From the NCBI GenBank assembly GCA_034406715.1, contig CP137865.1, positions 186,001 to 250,000 on the forward strand: DNA of 64,000 nt, read 5' to 3'. Positions 1 to 9,690 of this stretch are shown here, in pieces; within the stretch, counting starts at the first letter, position 1, and each line of letters opens with the position of its first letter. Position numbers and translations under genes: made by a program. The stretch is from Rhodotorula mucilaginosa (Eukaryota > Basidiomycota > Microbotryomycetes > Sporidiobolales > Sporidiobolaceae). Under the pieces are notes generated by a model. The model saw nothing but the letters and a program-made list of their open reading frames with translations, ran no database searches and was not told the origin of the DNA.

Positions 1-620
1 ACTCTTGGTCGGTGATGATGATGCCGGCGAGTTGGTCGGTCGAGCGGTGGTACGCGTGCGCCGTGTAGTTGTTCTCCTGGACCGATTGCCGCTGGCCGGG
101 CTGTGTCCGCTCGGCGACCGTCCGGGAGAGAAAGTTGAGAAACTCGCCGACCCTGTCGTCGTCGTCAGGGTGTCAGTGGGTATGCAGGGAGACTCCTTGG
201 TGCTGATCTCGAATGTCAAGTCGATCAGCCGTCGGTGGGAGAACAGCGATTGCCCCAAGTCGACCTAACGCGCGCCCACGCCAGCTGGGCAGCTGTCTGC
301 CCATGCACTCCCTGTCATGGCACCTCCGCCTTGCAACTGACCCGCTGGCTGCTGCTGCGAGATGAAGTGTCGCCACGACCTCATGACGCGTGAGGATGAA
401 CGCGAGAGAGAACTCCGCCCGCCGACGCTCGCCGCCCTCTTCCTGGACCGGATCCTTCGAGAGAGTGATTTGGGGAGAGTGCCTCGTCTCAAGGGACTCA
501 CGTTCCGCGCTGGTAGAACGAGAACGACGAGAGGTCTTGTGCGGCGGCGATGGCGACTGCGCTCGCTGCGCCTCCCTGACCGGGCTGAATGTGTTGGATC
601 TGGATCGAGAGGATCTTCAT
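1..620 (-). CDS. YKT6: YKT6 v-SNARE (longin domain), 3' part outside window
   Basis: Prenylated/palmitoylated R-SNARE of the YKT6 family, acting in ER-Golgi, endosome-vacuole and autophagosome fusion (family knowledge). Exon 1 (502-620) starts MKILSIQIQ and ends with DLSSFSFYQRGT. A GT-AG intron of 349 bp (153-501), long for this window, leads to exon 2 (152 down to 1). That exon encodes VGEFLNFLSRTVAERT, RQSVQENNY and LAGIIITDQE, a clear longin domain. The SNARE helix and CAAX end lie beyond the left edge. The ATG at 620 was chosen because it gives the short Met-Lys-Ile start of the longin fold and because the intron phase (AC|G for Thr) joins the two exons exactly. Gene A is divergent, 476 bp away. 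Identity is strong; the start is well supported. Confidence 0.88.
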
Positions 621-1004
621 AGCCGCCTTTGTCTGCTCTCTGACAGCTCCGCGAGTCGACCGTGGGAGAATGCGAGCAAGATCGACTTTTCACGCGACGC
701 GACGACGACGCCACGGCTCTTTGCACGCTGCATTCTTCGGCATCCTCAGATGCATGCGCGTATTCAGGCTATGCTCTTCAGGCTCTTGCTTTCCGGGCTA
801 ATCCGACTCGCTCCGGTCACCCGCGACTCTGCTCGAGTGTACTCACTCCTTCTCCCGCTGGATGCCTTGAGGCACTGCCGCCGCCGCCGGTCGGTTCTGC
901 TGCGTAAAGGCCGTATCACCTGTGCACGAGCTCGTGTGATCGGACGAGCGCTCGCCGATCATCACCATCACCGCCCCGCTTGCGTCTGCGACTCGACTTG
1001 CCCC

Positions 1005-1036
1005 GGTCCGGACCTTAATCGCTCTGCCCATTTAAG
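1005..1036 (+). promoter_or_regulatory. Shared promoter element of gene A
   Basis: GGTCCGGACCTTAATC at 1005-1020 is followed about 10 bp later by an AT-rich box (ATTTAAG) and by the gene A ATG at 1097. The same 16-mer occurs upstream of paralogue C (minus strand, 19968-19983), followed by TATAAAA. A shorter form lies upstream of A' (AGTCCGGACC, 54167-54176). The palindromic core suggests a zinc-cluster-type factor; that is inference. Confidence 0.5.
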
Positions 1037-1096
1037 CCGGTCGCCGCTCCTTCGCCCTCTCTCTCTCTCCTTCCTCACCGACGCAGCGCACCGGAG

Positions 1097-2049
1097 ATGC
1101 TCTCTTCCGCTTTCTTCCTTCCGCTCCTCGCCGTGCTGGCATCCGCCGCTCCGACTCCCGGAGGAGGAGAAGGTCGTGAGTCCCCCGTCTGCTCTCATCT
1201 CCGGACCAGCTCCGGCGCCCTTCGTTCAGCTCCGGACTGAGTCTGGACCTTTTACTCGGGCACGCGCAGCCGGCGTCGACGTCGTCAAGCAGAGCAACTT
1301 CAAGGAGAACGAACTCGCGGCCAAGATCTCGCTCAAGGAGATCTGCTACCGGAACCTCTACGCCGACGTCTGTGGGTCATCTCTCTCGATTTCTTTTCGC
1401 AGTGTCTTGAGAGCGGAGAGCTGACTCTTGTTCCGGACGCCGCGGGAACAGCCAAGTACAAGGTCAAGTTCCAGAAAGAGGTTCTCGCCAAGGATGGTCA
1501 GTCTCCCCCCCGTCTCTTCCGTTCGTCTGAGGGTTCCGGCGCTGATGACCGCACTCGCTCTCAGCCAAGGGCCAGAACGTCTTCCTGTTTGACGGGATCA
1601 AGAAGGACGTCAACGACAAAGAGTTCTACTACGAAGAGTTCTGCTACAAGCAGTTCAACGTCATGCAGCACAACGAGAACGGTGGGCTCCCTGCGTTGTC
1701 TCTGAATCTTGCTTCTGTATTCTTACGCTGACGCGCCTGATGACCCGCCCGGCCCGCAGAGCAAAAGGCGAACACGGCCGTGCTCGGCGGTGGCGGCGGT
1801 CTCGGTCACGGCATCGGCGGCAAGGGCTACGTCAAGCGTGATGGCCTCGGCGGAGGGTACTATGGAGATGGTCTCCTCGGAGGTGGGTACGGCGGTGGGT
1901 ACGGCCACGGCAAGGGCGGGTTCGGCAAGGGCGGCTTCAAGGGTGGCTACGACGACGACTGCTTCGACCAGGACCACTTCCTCGACGGTTACGGTCCGTT
2001 CGATGGTGGTATTGGCGGTTACGGGATCGGCGGCGGTATCGGCGGGTAA
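1097..2049 (+). CDS. Secreted C-x49-C / glycine-rich protein, gene A
   Basis: Five exons: 1097-1175, 1270-1371, 1452-1496, 1565-1681 and 1760-2049, together 210 codons plus stop. Residues 1-20 form a signal peptide (MLSSAFFLPLLAVLASAAP). The core carries KEICYRNLYADV, then NVFLFDG, then FYYEEFCYKQF; with the 1372-1451 intron removed, the two core Cys are exactly 49 residues apart. The C-terminal half is GGY/GGF repeats, with an acidic DDDCFDQDHF insert. No known domain was recognised, so function is unknown; a cell-wall or extracellular role is inference. Introns fall in phase 1 after YADV and after LAKD. The reading stops at TAA 2047-2049, which overlaps a possible GTAAGG donor, so a longer C-terminus like that of A' is possible. 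Paralogues: B, C, A' and, more distantly, E. Confidence 0.75.
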
Positions 2050-2775
2050 GGGATCGGCGGCGGCTTGGGATACGGCGGTCCGCTCTGAGTTGTTCTCTCG
2101 TGCACTCTTCCGCGGCTTGTCCGTCTTCTCCCGCCTCCCTCCTTTCCGCCGTTCTGCAACCTCTCTTTGCTTCCTGCACCTTCCATGATGGCTCATCCCG
2201 TCATTCGTGATGCTGTAGGTGCCCGCTGTCTTGGTCCTCTGCAAGGAGAAAGACCCGTTCACGCGCTTTTCGAGTTGACAGGCAGGAGATCTGAGCGCAA
2301 CCGAGCTTCGCAACCCGTACGCCATAGCAGCCACAGATGGCACAGCGACTACTCTTGCGCAGCTTGCAGCAGCTGTTGGAGGTCCTGCTCTCGCTGCACC
2401 GTCACTCGACACATTCGACGCGTGGCTGCGGCAAAATGTTCCCGACTTTGGCCACCTCGACGGACCGAGCTACGACGCGCTCGGTGCGGATCGGGAACTG
2501 CCCATCTTTGATCAAGACGCCTTCCAGAGTATACTCAACAAGGCGCAGCAACTCTCGGCTACTGGCGGCGGCGAGCTGTTGCTCATTGTCGACGTCCTCG
2601 AGTGCCTCGTGAACGACTGGCCGCGAAACTTTCACGCGCTCAATCCGAATCACCCGCCCGCAAGAGGCACTGCCTTGGTTGTACAAGCAATGCGGTCAAT
2701 CCTTTCTCTGCTCAAAGTGGATGCCATGTACTGGATGCATGTGCGTGCCAGTTTTTGCAGCTTTGCCACCCACCC
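2050..2775 (+). other. Downstream of gene A; coding-like exon of an unrecognised gene
   Basis: About 2290-2744 holds one open, protein-like frame, with words such as LSATELRNPYAIAATDG, TFDAWLRQNVPDFG, ELLLIVDVLECLVNDWP and KVDAMYWMH. It ends at a plausible GTGCGT donor just before the composite element starts at 2776. No ATG is obvious; an upstream exon is likely. It could be the 5' part of the gene whose 3' exons lie at 3.9-5.4 kb, which would make the element an insertion in that gene. I do not recognise the protein. Confidence 0.35.
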
Positions 2776-3240
2776 CAAGGGGCGACCGTCCGTGGCCCCG
2801 GCGCACATCATCAGGCCAGTTTCGGGTCGCGACCCGAACTGGCGCGGAAGCAATTCAGAGTGCTATCTCGATAACGGCAACTCGTGAGGTGCTCTTACCA
2901 AGGCCAGAAATTACTCTCCAGTATGGAAAGCCAGGTAAAAATTATAACCATAGCCCTTGGAGGCTGGGAAGGTGAGCTGAAATGGCGGTCCAAACCTGTG
3001 AGCGAAAAGCGATCTGAAATTGAACCGACCTCAGCAAAGCCGTCATTCAGAGAAGCGGGCTCCATGCTCCACCTTGCGGGCTTCAAGCTGCACAGGACAA
3101 CCATAGGCTACATAGTCATGAGCAACTGCTAGCAAGATCTACCACAGGAGCTGTGAGCCTATGAGGTGAGTCGAGGGGCGAAACTGCTGACGTGGCGAGC
3201 CTCAGGGTGTGCGCGGAAGACGATTTGGCCGCCCCTTGCC
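2776..3240 (+). repeat. Left arm of the composite element
   Basis: The inverted partner is 3453-3917, with no length difference. A nested near-palindrome (GTTTCGGGTCGCGACCCGAAC) sits about 45 bp from the outer tip and is repeated in the other arm. Confidence 0.85.
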
Positions 3241-3452
3241 CACCCTCATTTAATTGCCGGGCTGACTCCTTTCTGATTTGCAAGGATGTTTTCACCGTCT
3301 GCCGTGCCCCTGCACTTGCCGAGTGGAAGCGGCGTCACCAGTTGAGCCCAAACTTGGTACCACCCGCTGCATGGATCAAGGGCGCGAAACTCCTTGGCGA
3401 GCGTGAGCCAATTTCTTTTTCCCCTTAAATGCGGGACCTCCCTCTCACCCTT

Positions 3453-3917
3453 GGCAAGGGGCGGCCAAATCGTCTTCCGCGCACACCCTGAGGCTCGCCA
3501 CGTCAGCAGTTTCGCCCCTCGACTCACCTCATAGGCTCACAGCTCCTGTGGTAGATCTTGCTAGCAGTTGCTCATGACTATGTAGCCTATGGTTGTCCTG
3601 TGCAGCTTGAAGCCCGCAAGGTGGAGCATGGAGCCCGCTTCTCTGAATGACGGCTTTGCTGAGGTCGGTTCAATTTCAGATCGCTTTTCGCTCACAGGTT
3701 TGGACCGCCATTTCAGCTCACCTTCCCAGCCTCCAAGGGCTATGGTTATAATTTTTACCTGGCTTTCCATACTGGAGAGTAATTTCTGGCCTTGGTAAGA
3801 GCACCTCACGAGTTGCCGTTATCGAGATAGCACTCTGAATTGCTTCCGCGCCAGTTCGGGTCGCGACCCGAAACTGGCCTGATGATGTGCGCCGGGGCCA
3901 CGGACGGTCGCCCCTTG
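3453..3917 (-). repeat. Right arm of the composite element
   Basis: Reverse complement of 2776-3240. Its inner tip GGCAAGGGGCGGCC and outer tip (ending CGCCCCTTG) give this arm its own short terminal inverted repeats. Confidence 0.85.
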
Positions 3918-3920
3918 CCC

Positions 3921-5439
3921 TTGGTGCCAATTTCTCAGTCTTCTGCAAGTGCCTTCCCAGCAACAACATCAGAGTCTCGAATGTCCTACTTTCCGGGACG
4001 GTGGCGAATCAGTTTGCCGGACAAGCTGCAGGAGGAGGCGTCAAGCTTGAGAAATGGCATGTACACTCCCAGCTGACCAGCATCAACTGCTACACCAACT
4101 ACCACTACAGTATCATGGTCAACTCGATCTTCCCCCATCTCCGCGCCGTCCTCTTGTACCGCCTCTGCCTCATCATCCGTCACCTTGCGTCAAAGCTTCC
4201 GTCAAGTGCGCCCGCAGTGGCGCTCTTGCCGGTCTCAGACATCTACAAGTGCCTGCTGGTCCTTCTTCCAGGTTATTGCTTTGCCTCCTTTGAAGCAGTC
4301 AGCAAGACCTTTGCCTACAATCCGGTGGGTGACCCAGGTTCCGCCGTCTCCTTCTCACTTTTACATCAAAGCGTTTGTACGTGCAAATGGCACTGGGTGC
4401 TCAGGCGGCGTGAATCAGCCCAACGACATCTCGGGTGCGTGGGTTTGTGTCTTTTGGGTGATGTGGCACTGATAGTCCAGAGTCTGCAGCTGCGAGCCCG
4501 GGTGACTCGACCCCTTGTGGATAGTACAATCAGCGCAAAGTTGAATGGCTGAGACCTCGTTTGTACTTGCTTCTTGTATGCACAGTGCTATACTTGCTGA
4601 CCCCACTTAATGGCTGCAGAGCAACGGGAGAGTTGGACTGACCAAGAATTCCTCGAACACCTGCGCTCGCTTCCGTCTCAACACATGCGGACACTGCTTT
4701 GGGACCAAGGTGTGCTCACACTCTGGAAACCATCTTTGGCTTCTCCTGATCTCCTCCTTTTTCTGCAGGGTTCGAGGCTGAAGTCCTCGAGCTTGGCAAT
4801 GCAGAGCTTAGGGAGTGGTCCTTGGCTGAAGCTGAGCAGGTGGCGCTCGGAGCTGTCACAGCCAGACAGGTGGCTACACGTTCAAAATCGTACGCCAATC
4901 TTCTCTCTCATCTCACTCTCTATCTTTGTGAGCACTGACTTGTTGTTTGAAAGTCGCAGCGCACCACCTGCTCACGGAATGGGACCTCACACTTCTTACA
5001 AGTTGAAACAGGAGCATGCCTGGGAACTGATGGGGAAATCTGGCCTTCCAGAGGACTAGCATCTTGTGAGTTGTTCTGTTTCGGACTCGGTGCATCAAAG
5101 GCAGTATGCTATTCAGGATGACGGCTAATACGCCTCGCAGACTACACTGCAAAAGATTGGATCTACCTGGCAATTGAGCAGTCGCTGGCAAGGAGACACA
5201 AGCCGGCTTTGTGTGGGAAAGCCTAACTTGGTACATCCCCCCCTTTTCTATGCGCTTTCTCTGCCAATGAGGCTGACTGGCCTTCCTCCTACTGCTGACC
5301 ACAGTTGGAATGGGAGGACCAAGCCCAGACTGCCATTATCCATCTTGTGACTCGAGATGTCTACAATGAGAAAGGGATCAAGCTAGGGAACTACAATGAA
5401 TGGCGCAAGGACCTCAAGAAATACAAGGAAAGGACGTGA
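3921..5439 (+). CDS. Unrecognised multi-exon gene, 3' part
   Basis: Several coding-like exons follow the composite element: NFSVFCKCLPSNNIRVSNV near 3930; FYIKAFVRANGTGC near 4360; ESWTDQEFLEHLRSLPSQ near 4630 (from an ATG at 4610), joined by GT-AG splicing to AEVLELGNAELREWSLAEAE near 4790; HHLLTEWDLTLLT near 4970; and a last exon near 5306-5439 with IIHLVTRDVYNEKGIKLG and a Lys-rich end before TGA 5437-5439. Exon joins are tentative. I do not recognise the family. Together with 2290-2744 it may be one gene split by the 2776-3917 element. It may also be a repeat-encoded protein, since the corresponding stretch is absent from the inverted counterpart block at 51-54 kb. Confidence 0.4.
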
Positions 5440-5858
5440 TGGGGGTAAGAGAAAGGGGAAGGAAAAGGCAGCGCACAGTAGATGAGGGCAGTAGTGGTAG
5501 GCCCGCAGGAACCTCCGACTGCACTCTCCTGGTTGTTTGACGGCAACTCCGGAAAGTGCTGCTGCCCGACTCCTCCCCCTTCCCCTCCCTCCTCACCTTC
5601 TTACCTGTAAGAATAATCTCCTTACGACACCTGTACCCTTTATATGTCTTGCTAGGACTCGCTCTGCAGACTCATCTCGCTCTCGCTCCTTCAAGGCCTT
5701 TCCAGATCTAAGTCCTCTTCACTCGCTCACTTTTCATTCGAACCCTCGCTGACTTGATCTCTCCCCCTAGACTACTACATACTCTCGGACTCAAGATCAA
5801 GACGACGACGCGTTATTCGGATGAGGCGTCGAGTGGAGGTTGGAGGAGGATCTCGGGC
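5440..5858. other. Intergenic, no feature seen
   Basis: Pyrimidine-rich sequence (CTC and CTT runs at 5570-5760) without a supported gene. It ends at the target site of the first hAT-like element. Confidence 0.4.
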
Positions 5859-5866
5859 GCACTTTG

Positions 5867-6352
5867 TAGAGAATGTCAGCCCGGACCCGGAGCCTCCCGG
5901 AATCCGGGTCCGGGAGAAAAAAAATCAGCATTTTGCTCAACGGGATTTTGTCCGGGTCCGGGTGCCCGGACGCCCGGAGTACTCCGGGTCCGGCACCCCG
6001 GAGTCCTGGAGTGTAGGCCTGCGAGATATTTATGCGCCGAAGCATCTTTGGCTTGCAGGCAACCAATCAAAGTACATTCCTGACTTGATGAGCACATGGT
6101 AGGAGTCTCTAAACAGTTAGTATAGCCTGTAGACAAGTTGAAGAGTCTGTATAGCCCACTAGAAATGCTAGAGACATGTATTTTCAGGTTCTTGGTGCAT
6201 CTCTACAAAGTCCCGGAGTCAGTTTCGCTCCGGGAATTTTCAGCTCGCTGTACGGGAAAAACTCCGGGTCCGGCTTCCCGGCTTCCCGGAGTACTCCGGG
6301 GTCCGGGAGCCCGGACCCGGACAGCCCCGGATCTCCGGGCTGACATTCTCTA
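5867..6352. mobile_element. Non-autonomous hAT-like element 1 (486 bp)
   Basis: The terminal inverted repeats TAGAGAATGTCAGCCCGGA and its complement bound the element. An exact 8-bp target duplication, GCACTTTG, lies at 5859-5866 and 6353-6360. An 8-bp duplication with TAGAGA-type ends fits the hAT superfamily. The subterminal regions are packed with CCGGGTCCGGG words in both orientations, typical of transposase binding arrays (inference). There is no transposase frame. It shares the tip TAGAGAATGT with element 2 at 7027-8591. Confidence 0.88.
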
Positions 6353-6704
6353 GCACTTTGTCGTAGCTCGCCCTCGGGCTCCCCTTCTGCTCCTTCTTCA
6401 CCGCTCACATCTCGCAATCTACGCTCGATTCAGTGTTATTGTTGAGTGTCTCTCTACGGTCATTCCCTGTCAGCAGAGTAGCCTCGTCTCGCATCCGCTT
6501 GAGACGAGTGCCCTCTGCATGTCTTCTGACGGATCAATCCTGCCAATTGATTTGTTCTGTGCTTACTCGCTCAGTGGTACGTATGATGAAAAATGCGGCG
6601 TCACAGAACTGAGCAAGTGTAACCCCCAGGGCTCACGACGACGGACAGATGACGGTGGCGCGGAAGAAAACTGGTGAAGCTCGCTTCTTGCTCGCCGACG
6701 CGCG

Positions 6705-6804
6705 ACCTGGTTGTTCTCCTCATCGTATCTGACAGAGAACAACCAGGTCAGTCTTCCAGTTCCGCAGCTTAGTACCTCATTGTATCTGATGGAGAACAAC
6801 CAGG
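6705..6804. repeat. Short hairpin and 29-bp direct repeat
   Basis: ACCTGGTTGTTCTC (6705-6718) and its complement (6735-6748) form a 14-bp stem with a 16-bp loop. The loop plus right stem (6719-6747) recurs at 6776-6804 with three mismatches. Flanking sequence to 7018 shows no supported gene. Confidence 0.6.
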
Positions 6805-7026
6805 AATATACTGCGTTGCTACTCAGTTTGGCTACGGTCTCAGCGTTGGTCGATCGTCCACCCGTCGCCGACCTTCCAGCAAGTCACTTTGGCAAAGCGT
6901 GCGCAGTACAGCGTTCTCTTCCACCATTCACAGATCTAGGTCGCTCTCTTCTGTGCATTGCTAGAGACTGATGTGTAAGTTTTTTACTTTTTATTTGTGA
7001 GCGGCGAATCCAGACTCGGACCAAGC

Positions 7027-8591
7027 TAGAGAATGTTGTCCCGTGCCCGTGACCTCCCGTGCAACGGGCACGGGTATGAAAATCTTGACTTTTGCTCGAC
7101 GGGGGAGCGTACGGAGCACGGGCTCCCGTACCCCGTACTGTACGGAGGTACGGCCCGTGCGCCGGGGTGTACGGGTCGGACTTGTCTGCTTGCGAGTCCA
7201 AGATGTCTCCTCGCGTTCTGACTCGCTCTGGTGACCAGTTTGAAGCGCAAGGCATCTCATTCTCACACCATCTCTTCCTGCTCTACTTGCACATACTGGC
7301 TACCGAGTACCAAGAGTTGAGGCGCTGGGGAACAGCTCCTCCGCCTCCCCGCGGCAAGTCCGGTTCTGCCGCTGTGAATTGCCGAGTCGCTGCATGAGCG
7401 AGATTGCTCGACCGGAGCCGTTCTTGCAGAGCATGACCACAAAGCACTCCGCAAAGAGGAAGGCTGCGTGCACGCAAAAGCAAGATTAGCTTTCTTCCGA
7501 TGACCAGGCGGTGGAAGGAGTGTTGGCAAAGAGGAGGAGGCTGAAGAATGGAAGCGTCGCGATGGAAAAGGGAAGGAAAGAAGTGATGATAGGGAAGGGC
7601 AGAAACTCACCCAAAAGAGCGACAGATGGCAATGAACGAGTCGGAGGAAACGATGAGGCGGAAGACGGAGCAGTCGCTCTTGGCGCGGCAGCGTTGGAGA
7701 GCTAGTGAAATTCTGGCGACTCTAGCCACTTGAGTCGGATCAAAGCGATTGCGGGCGTAGCGTAATGCCGATGGTTCGAGTGATCTGCGAGAGGAGTGAG
7801 GAAGGATGGGGAAGAGAAAGCGAGCAAGGTCAGCAGCAGTTCCTCCAGTCCACAATGCACACCTTGTGTTGCCCAGCGCGCTCGAGCTTCATATGGCGCC
7901 GATAAACCTCGCGTGCGTCGTGCATGCGTCAACCAGCCGTCGTCTTCACAGCCGATGCCCACAAGAGCAGAGTGCCCACCCGGGATTTGCCCTCGCCCAC
8001 AGTTCCAGTGTGGGCAATTCAGCACCACCGGCGGATCCAAGTCCGGTGATGTAGCATATCTTGCTGGCCAAAGGCAGCCTGCCGAGAGAGAGAGAGGAGG
8101 GACAGACGACTCACTCAAAGCGCCGAACGTTTCCCACCCAAGTCTGGTCCGTCCAGGCACGTTCAAGCGTTGCCGAGAGCAGCTGGAGATTTCATGGTAG
8201 CGGTGCTCCTCCCGCTGGCGCCGGGAGCATGAGGTGAAGCGTTGCCAGCGAGCAAAGAGAGCAAGAGCGACGAGGCGGACTTCGCTCTGGCCGACTCTTG
8301 CCGCTCAGGCCGCTCGGGAAAAAAACTCCGCGGACCTTGCGAGCCTTTATTGAGACCTATTATTGAGACCTACTCTGTGAAGCTACCAGAATGCTTAGAG
8401 ACGCTGTTTATGCAATACAGAACCCTCTACAGATGCTACAAGTTTCTTGAAGCCCGTACTGCCCCGCCAGACGGGACTTTCATCGTCGCGACGGGTGTGG
8501 CACGGCGCACGGGGCCCGTGCGCCCCGTACGTACCGCCGTACAAATCCCCGTACCCCGTTCAGGCCCCGTTCTGAACGGCAACATTCTCTA
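7027..8591. mobile_element. Non-autonomous hAT-like element 2 (1565 bp)
   Basis: The ends are TAGAGAATGTTG and its complement. An exact 8-bp target duplication, GACCAAGC, lies at 7019-7026 and 8592-8599. Both subterminal regions carry clustered CCGTAC/GTACGG and GGGCACGG words. The interior (about 7250-8330) has no frame I can match to a transposase. The related sequence at 52.7 kb holds a single GACCAAGC with no insert, an empty site that confirms the boundaries. The insertion point is inside a coding-like frame (SDQA / SETELTSSAEKRESW). Confidence 0.9.
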
Positions 8592-9110
8592 GACCAAGCT
8601 GCGAGAGTCTCCGAGACAGAGTTGACTAGCTCAGCGGAAAAGCGAGAGAGTTGGAGAGAGGCATTGGAGGAGCAGCATTTACATGATTGCCTTCAAAGGG
8701 CGGATCTTCTCACTCCTCTGGCAGGAAAGTATACCTGAGATGGCCGCCGTCCCCCACAAGTTTTCAGAGTGCGGAGTCAGGTAGTGAAAAAGAGGTGAGA
8801 AATGCAATAGGATCCTTCCCGCCAGTTTAGCGGGAAAGCAGAGAGGTATACTAAGAACACGGAGCATTGATAGGAAGCATTTGGAAAAATCACCCGTGCT
8901 GGCATCCAAACCCCAAAGTTTCTTTGCTGGTAAAGAGGCACTCCGATAAAGCCGGAGGATTCTGGCCCAGACCAAACCGGATCTTTGTTGCTCGACCCTG
9001 CATTCTGTAATAGCCTGTTCTGCCCTGGCATGTGTTCTGCCTCCGCCACCACCGTTTAGAAGCGCCAATGCGAGCACGGGACCACGAAAAGAGCAAAGAA
9101 ACAACGCAAG
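8592..9110 (-). repeat. Repeat block b, inverted counterpart at 52.25-52.74 kb
   Basis: 8600-8690 matches the reverse complement of 52627-52713 with only about three differences. 9000-9100 matches the reverse complement of 52416-52500 more loosely; there the minus strand keeps GPVLA and a Gly-rich stretch that aligns with GPVLASVFHNAGGKW in the other copy. On the plus strand 8600-8690 reads SETELTSSAEKRESWREALE, which looks like coding sequence interrupted by hAT-like element 2. Protein unknown, probably broken. Confidence 0.55.
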
Positions 9111-9116
9111 TGCAAA

Positions 9117-9690
9117 TTGCCCGCCATCGCCAGCGCAGTTGGACTTGTGTGTTTTCTCAAATCCAGCGCTGCACTTGATAGCTATGGTACAGTCACACAG
9201 TCAACCAGCAGGCACGGCACTACATGGGTGCTTCTGCAAGGCAAAGTTACTAGAAAGTCCCTTTTGTGGAAGAAAGCTGCAGGCGCCGGGCGGGCACCCT
9301 TCCGGAGCTTGATGCGGATGTATATTACGCTAGCTCTCCAAGAGACTGCTCGGACCGGGTCAGCTCTGCTGTGAACATGCAGAGCAAGACCCGTCGAGCA
9401 GATCTCATCATCTACAAAGAATCAGGGCGCGTCATGAGAAAAGCGCGCTCCCAGAGAAAGAACTTCTCCTCATGTCCGACGACCACCATCCTTGATAATG
9501 TAGACGTCCTCCTTGGCTCAGGGTTGTGGCTAGTCGAGGACCAGTGTAGCGAGTCGTAAACTCAAAGATGTGCAAGCGCCGATAAACACTGACTCAAGTG
9601 TCAATTTGGAAAGAATATGATTGCTTGCGGCTGCCCAGTCTCTCTTACTAGCTCTCCTCTAGGTCTGAGTGGTACAAAAATAATCCCACT
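9117..9690. other. No supported gene
   Basis: Two overlapping plus-strand frames (9117-9374 and 9266-9559) are open, but neither shows a recognisable motif or convincing splice sites. One contains HGTTWVLLQGKVTRKSLLWK, which looks protein-like. Left unassigned. Confidence 0.3.

Larger units (their letters stand above)
2776..3917. mobile_element. Composite palindromic element with two 465-bp arms
   Basis: Arms 2776-3240 and 3453-3917 are inverted copies of equal length that look identical wherever compared (both encode the same 82-codon reading), around a 212-bp spacer (3241-3452). The outer tips read CAAGGGGCGACCGTCC. The inner tip of each arm is GGCAAGGGGCGGCC in the opposite sense, so each arm is itself bounded by short inverted repeats, as a MITE would be. 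No transposase frame is present. The flanks share only CCC, a possible 3-bp target duplication. Near-identity of the arms implies recent formation or gene conversion. Superfamily is not assigned. Confidence 0.8.

Noticed and set aside
1371-1451. Alternative exon adding LESGELTLVPDAAGT to gene A
   Set aside because: The frame is open, but using the AG at 1450-1451 instead gives an 80-nt intron and the exact C-x49-C spacing seen in C and E; A' has the same AG.
1723-2412. 229-codon minus-strand frame across gene A
   Set aside because: Antisense shadow of the glycine-rich exon: GC-rich repeats keep the opposite strand open (Ala/Val/Thr-rich translation).
7702-8166. Minus-strand frame inside hAT-like element 2 as a transposase
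   Set aside because: No RNase-H-like or hAT dimerisation motif; the element is treated as non-autonomous.
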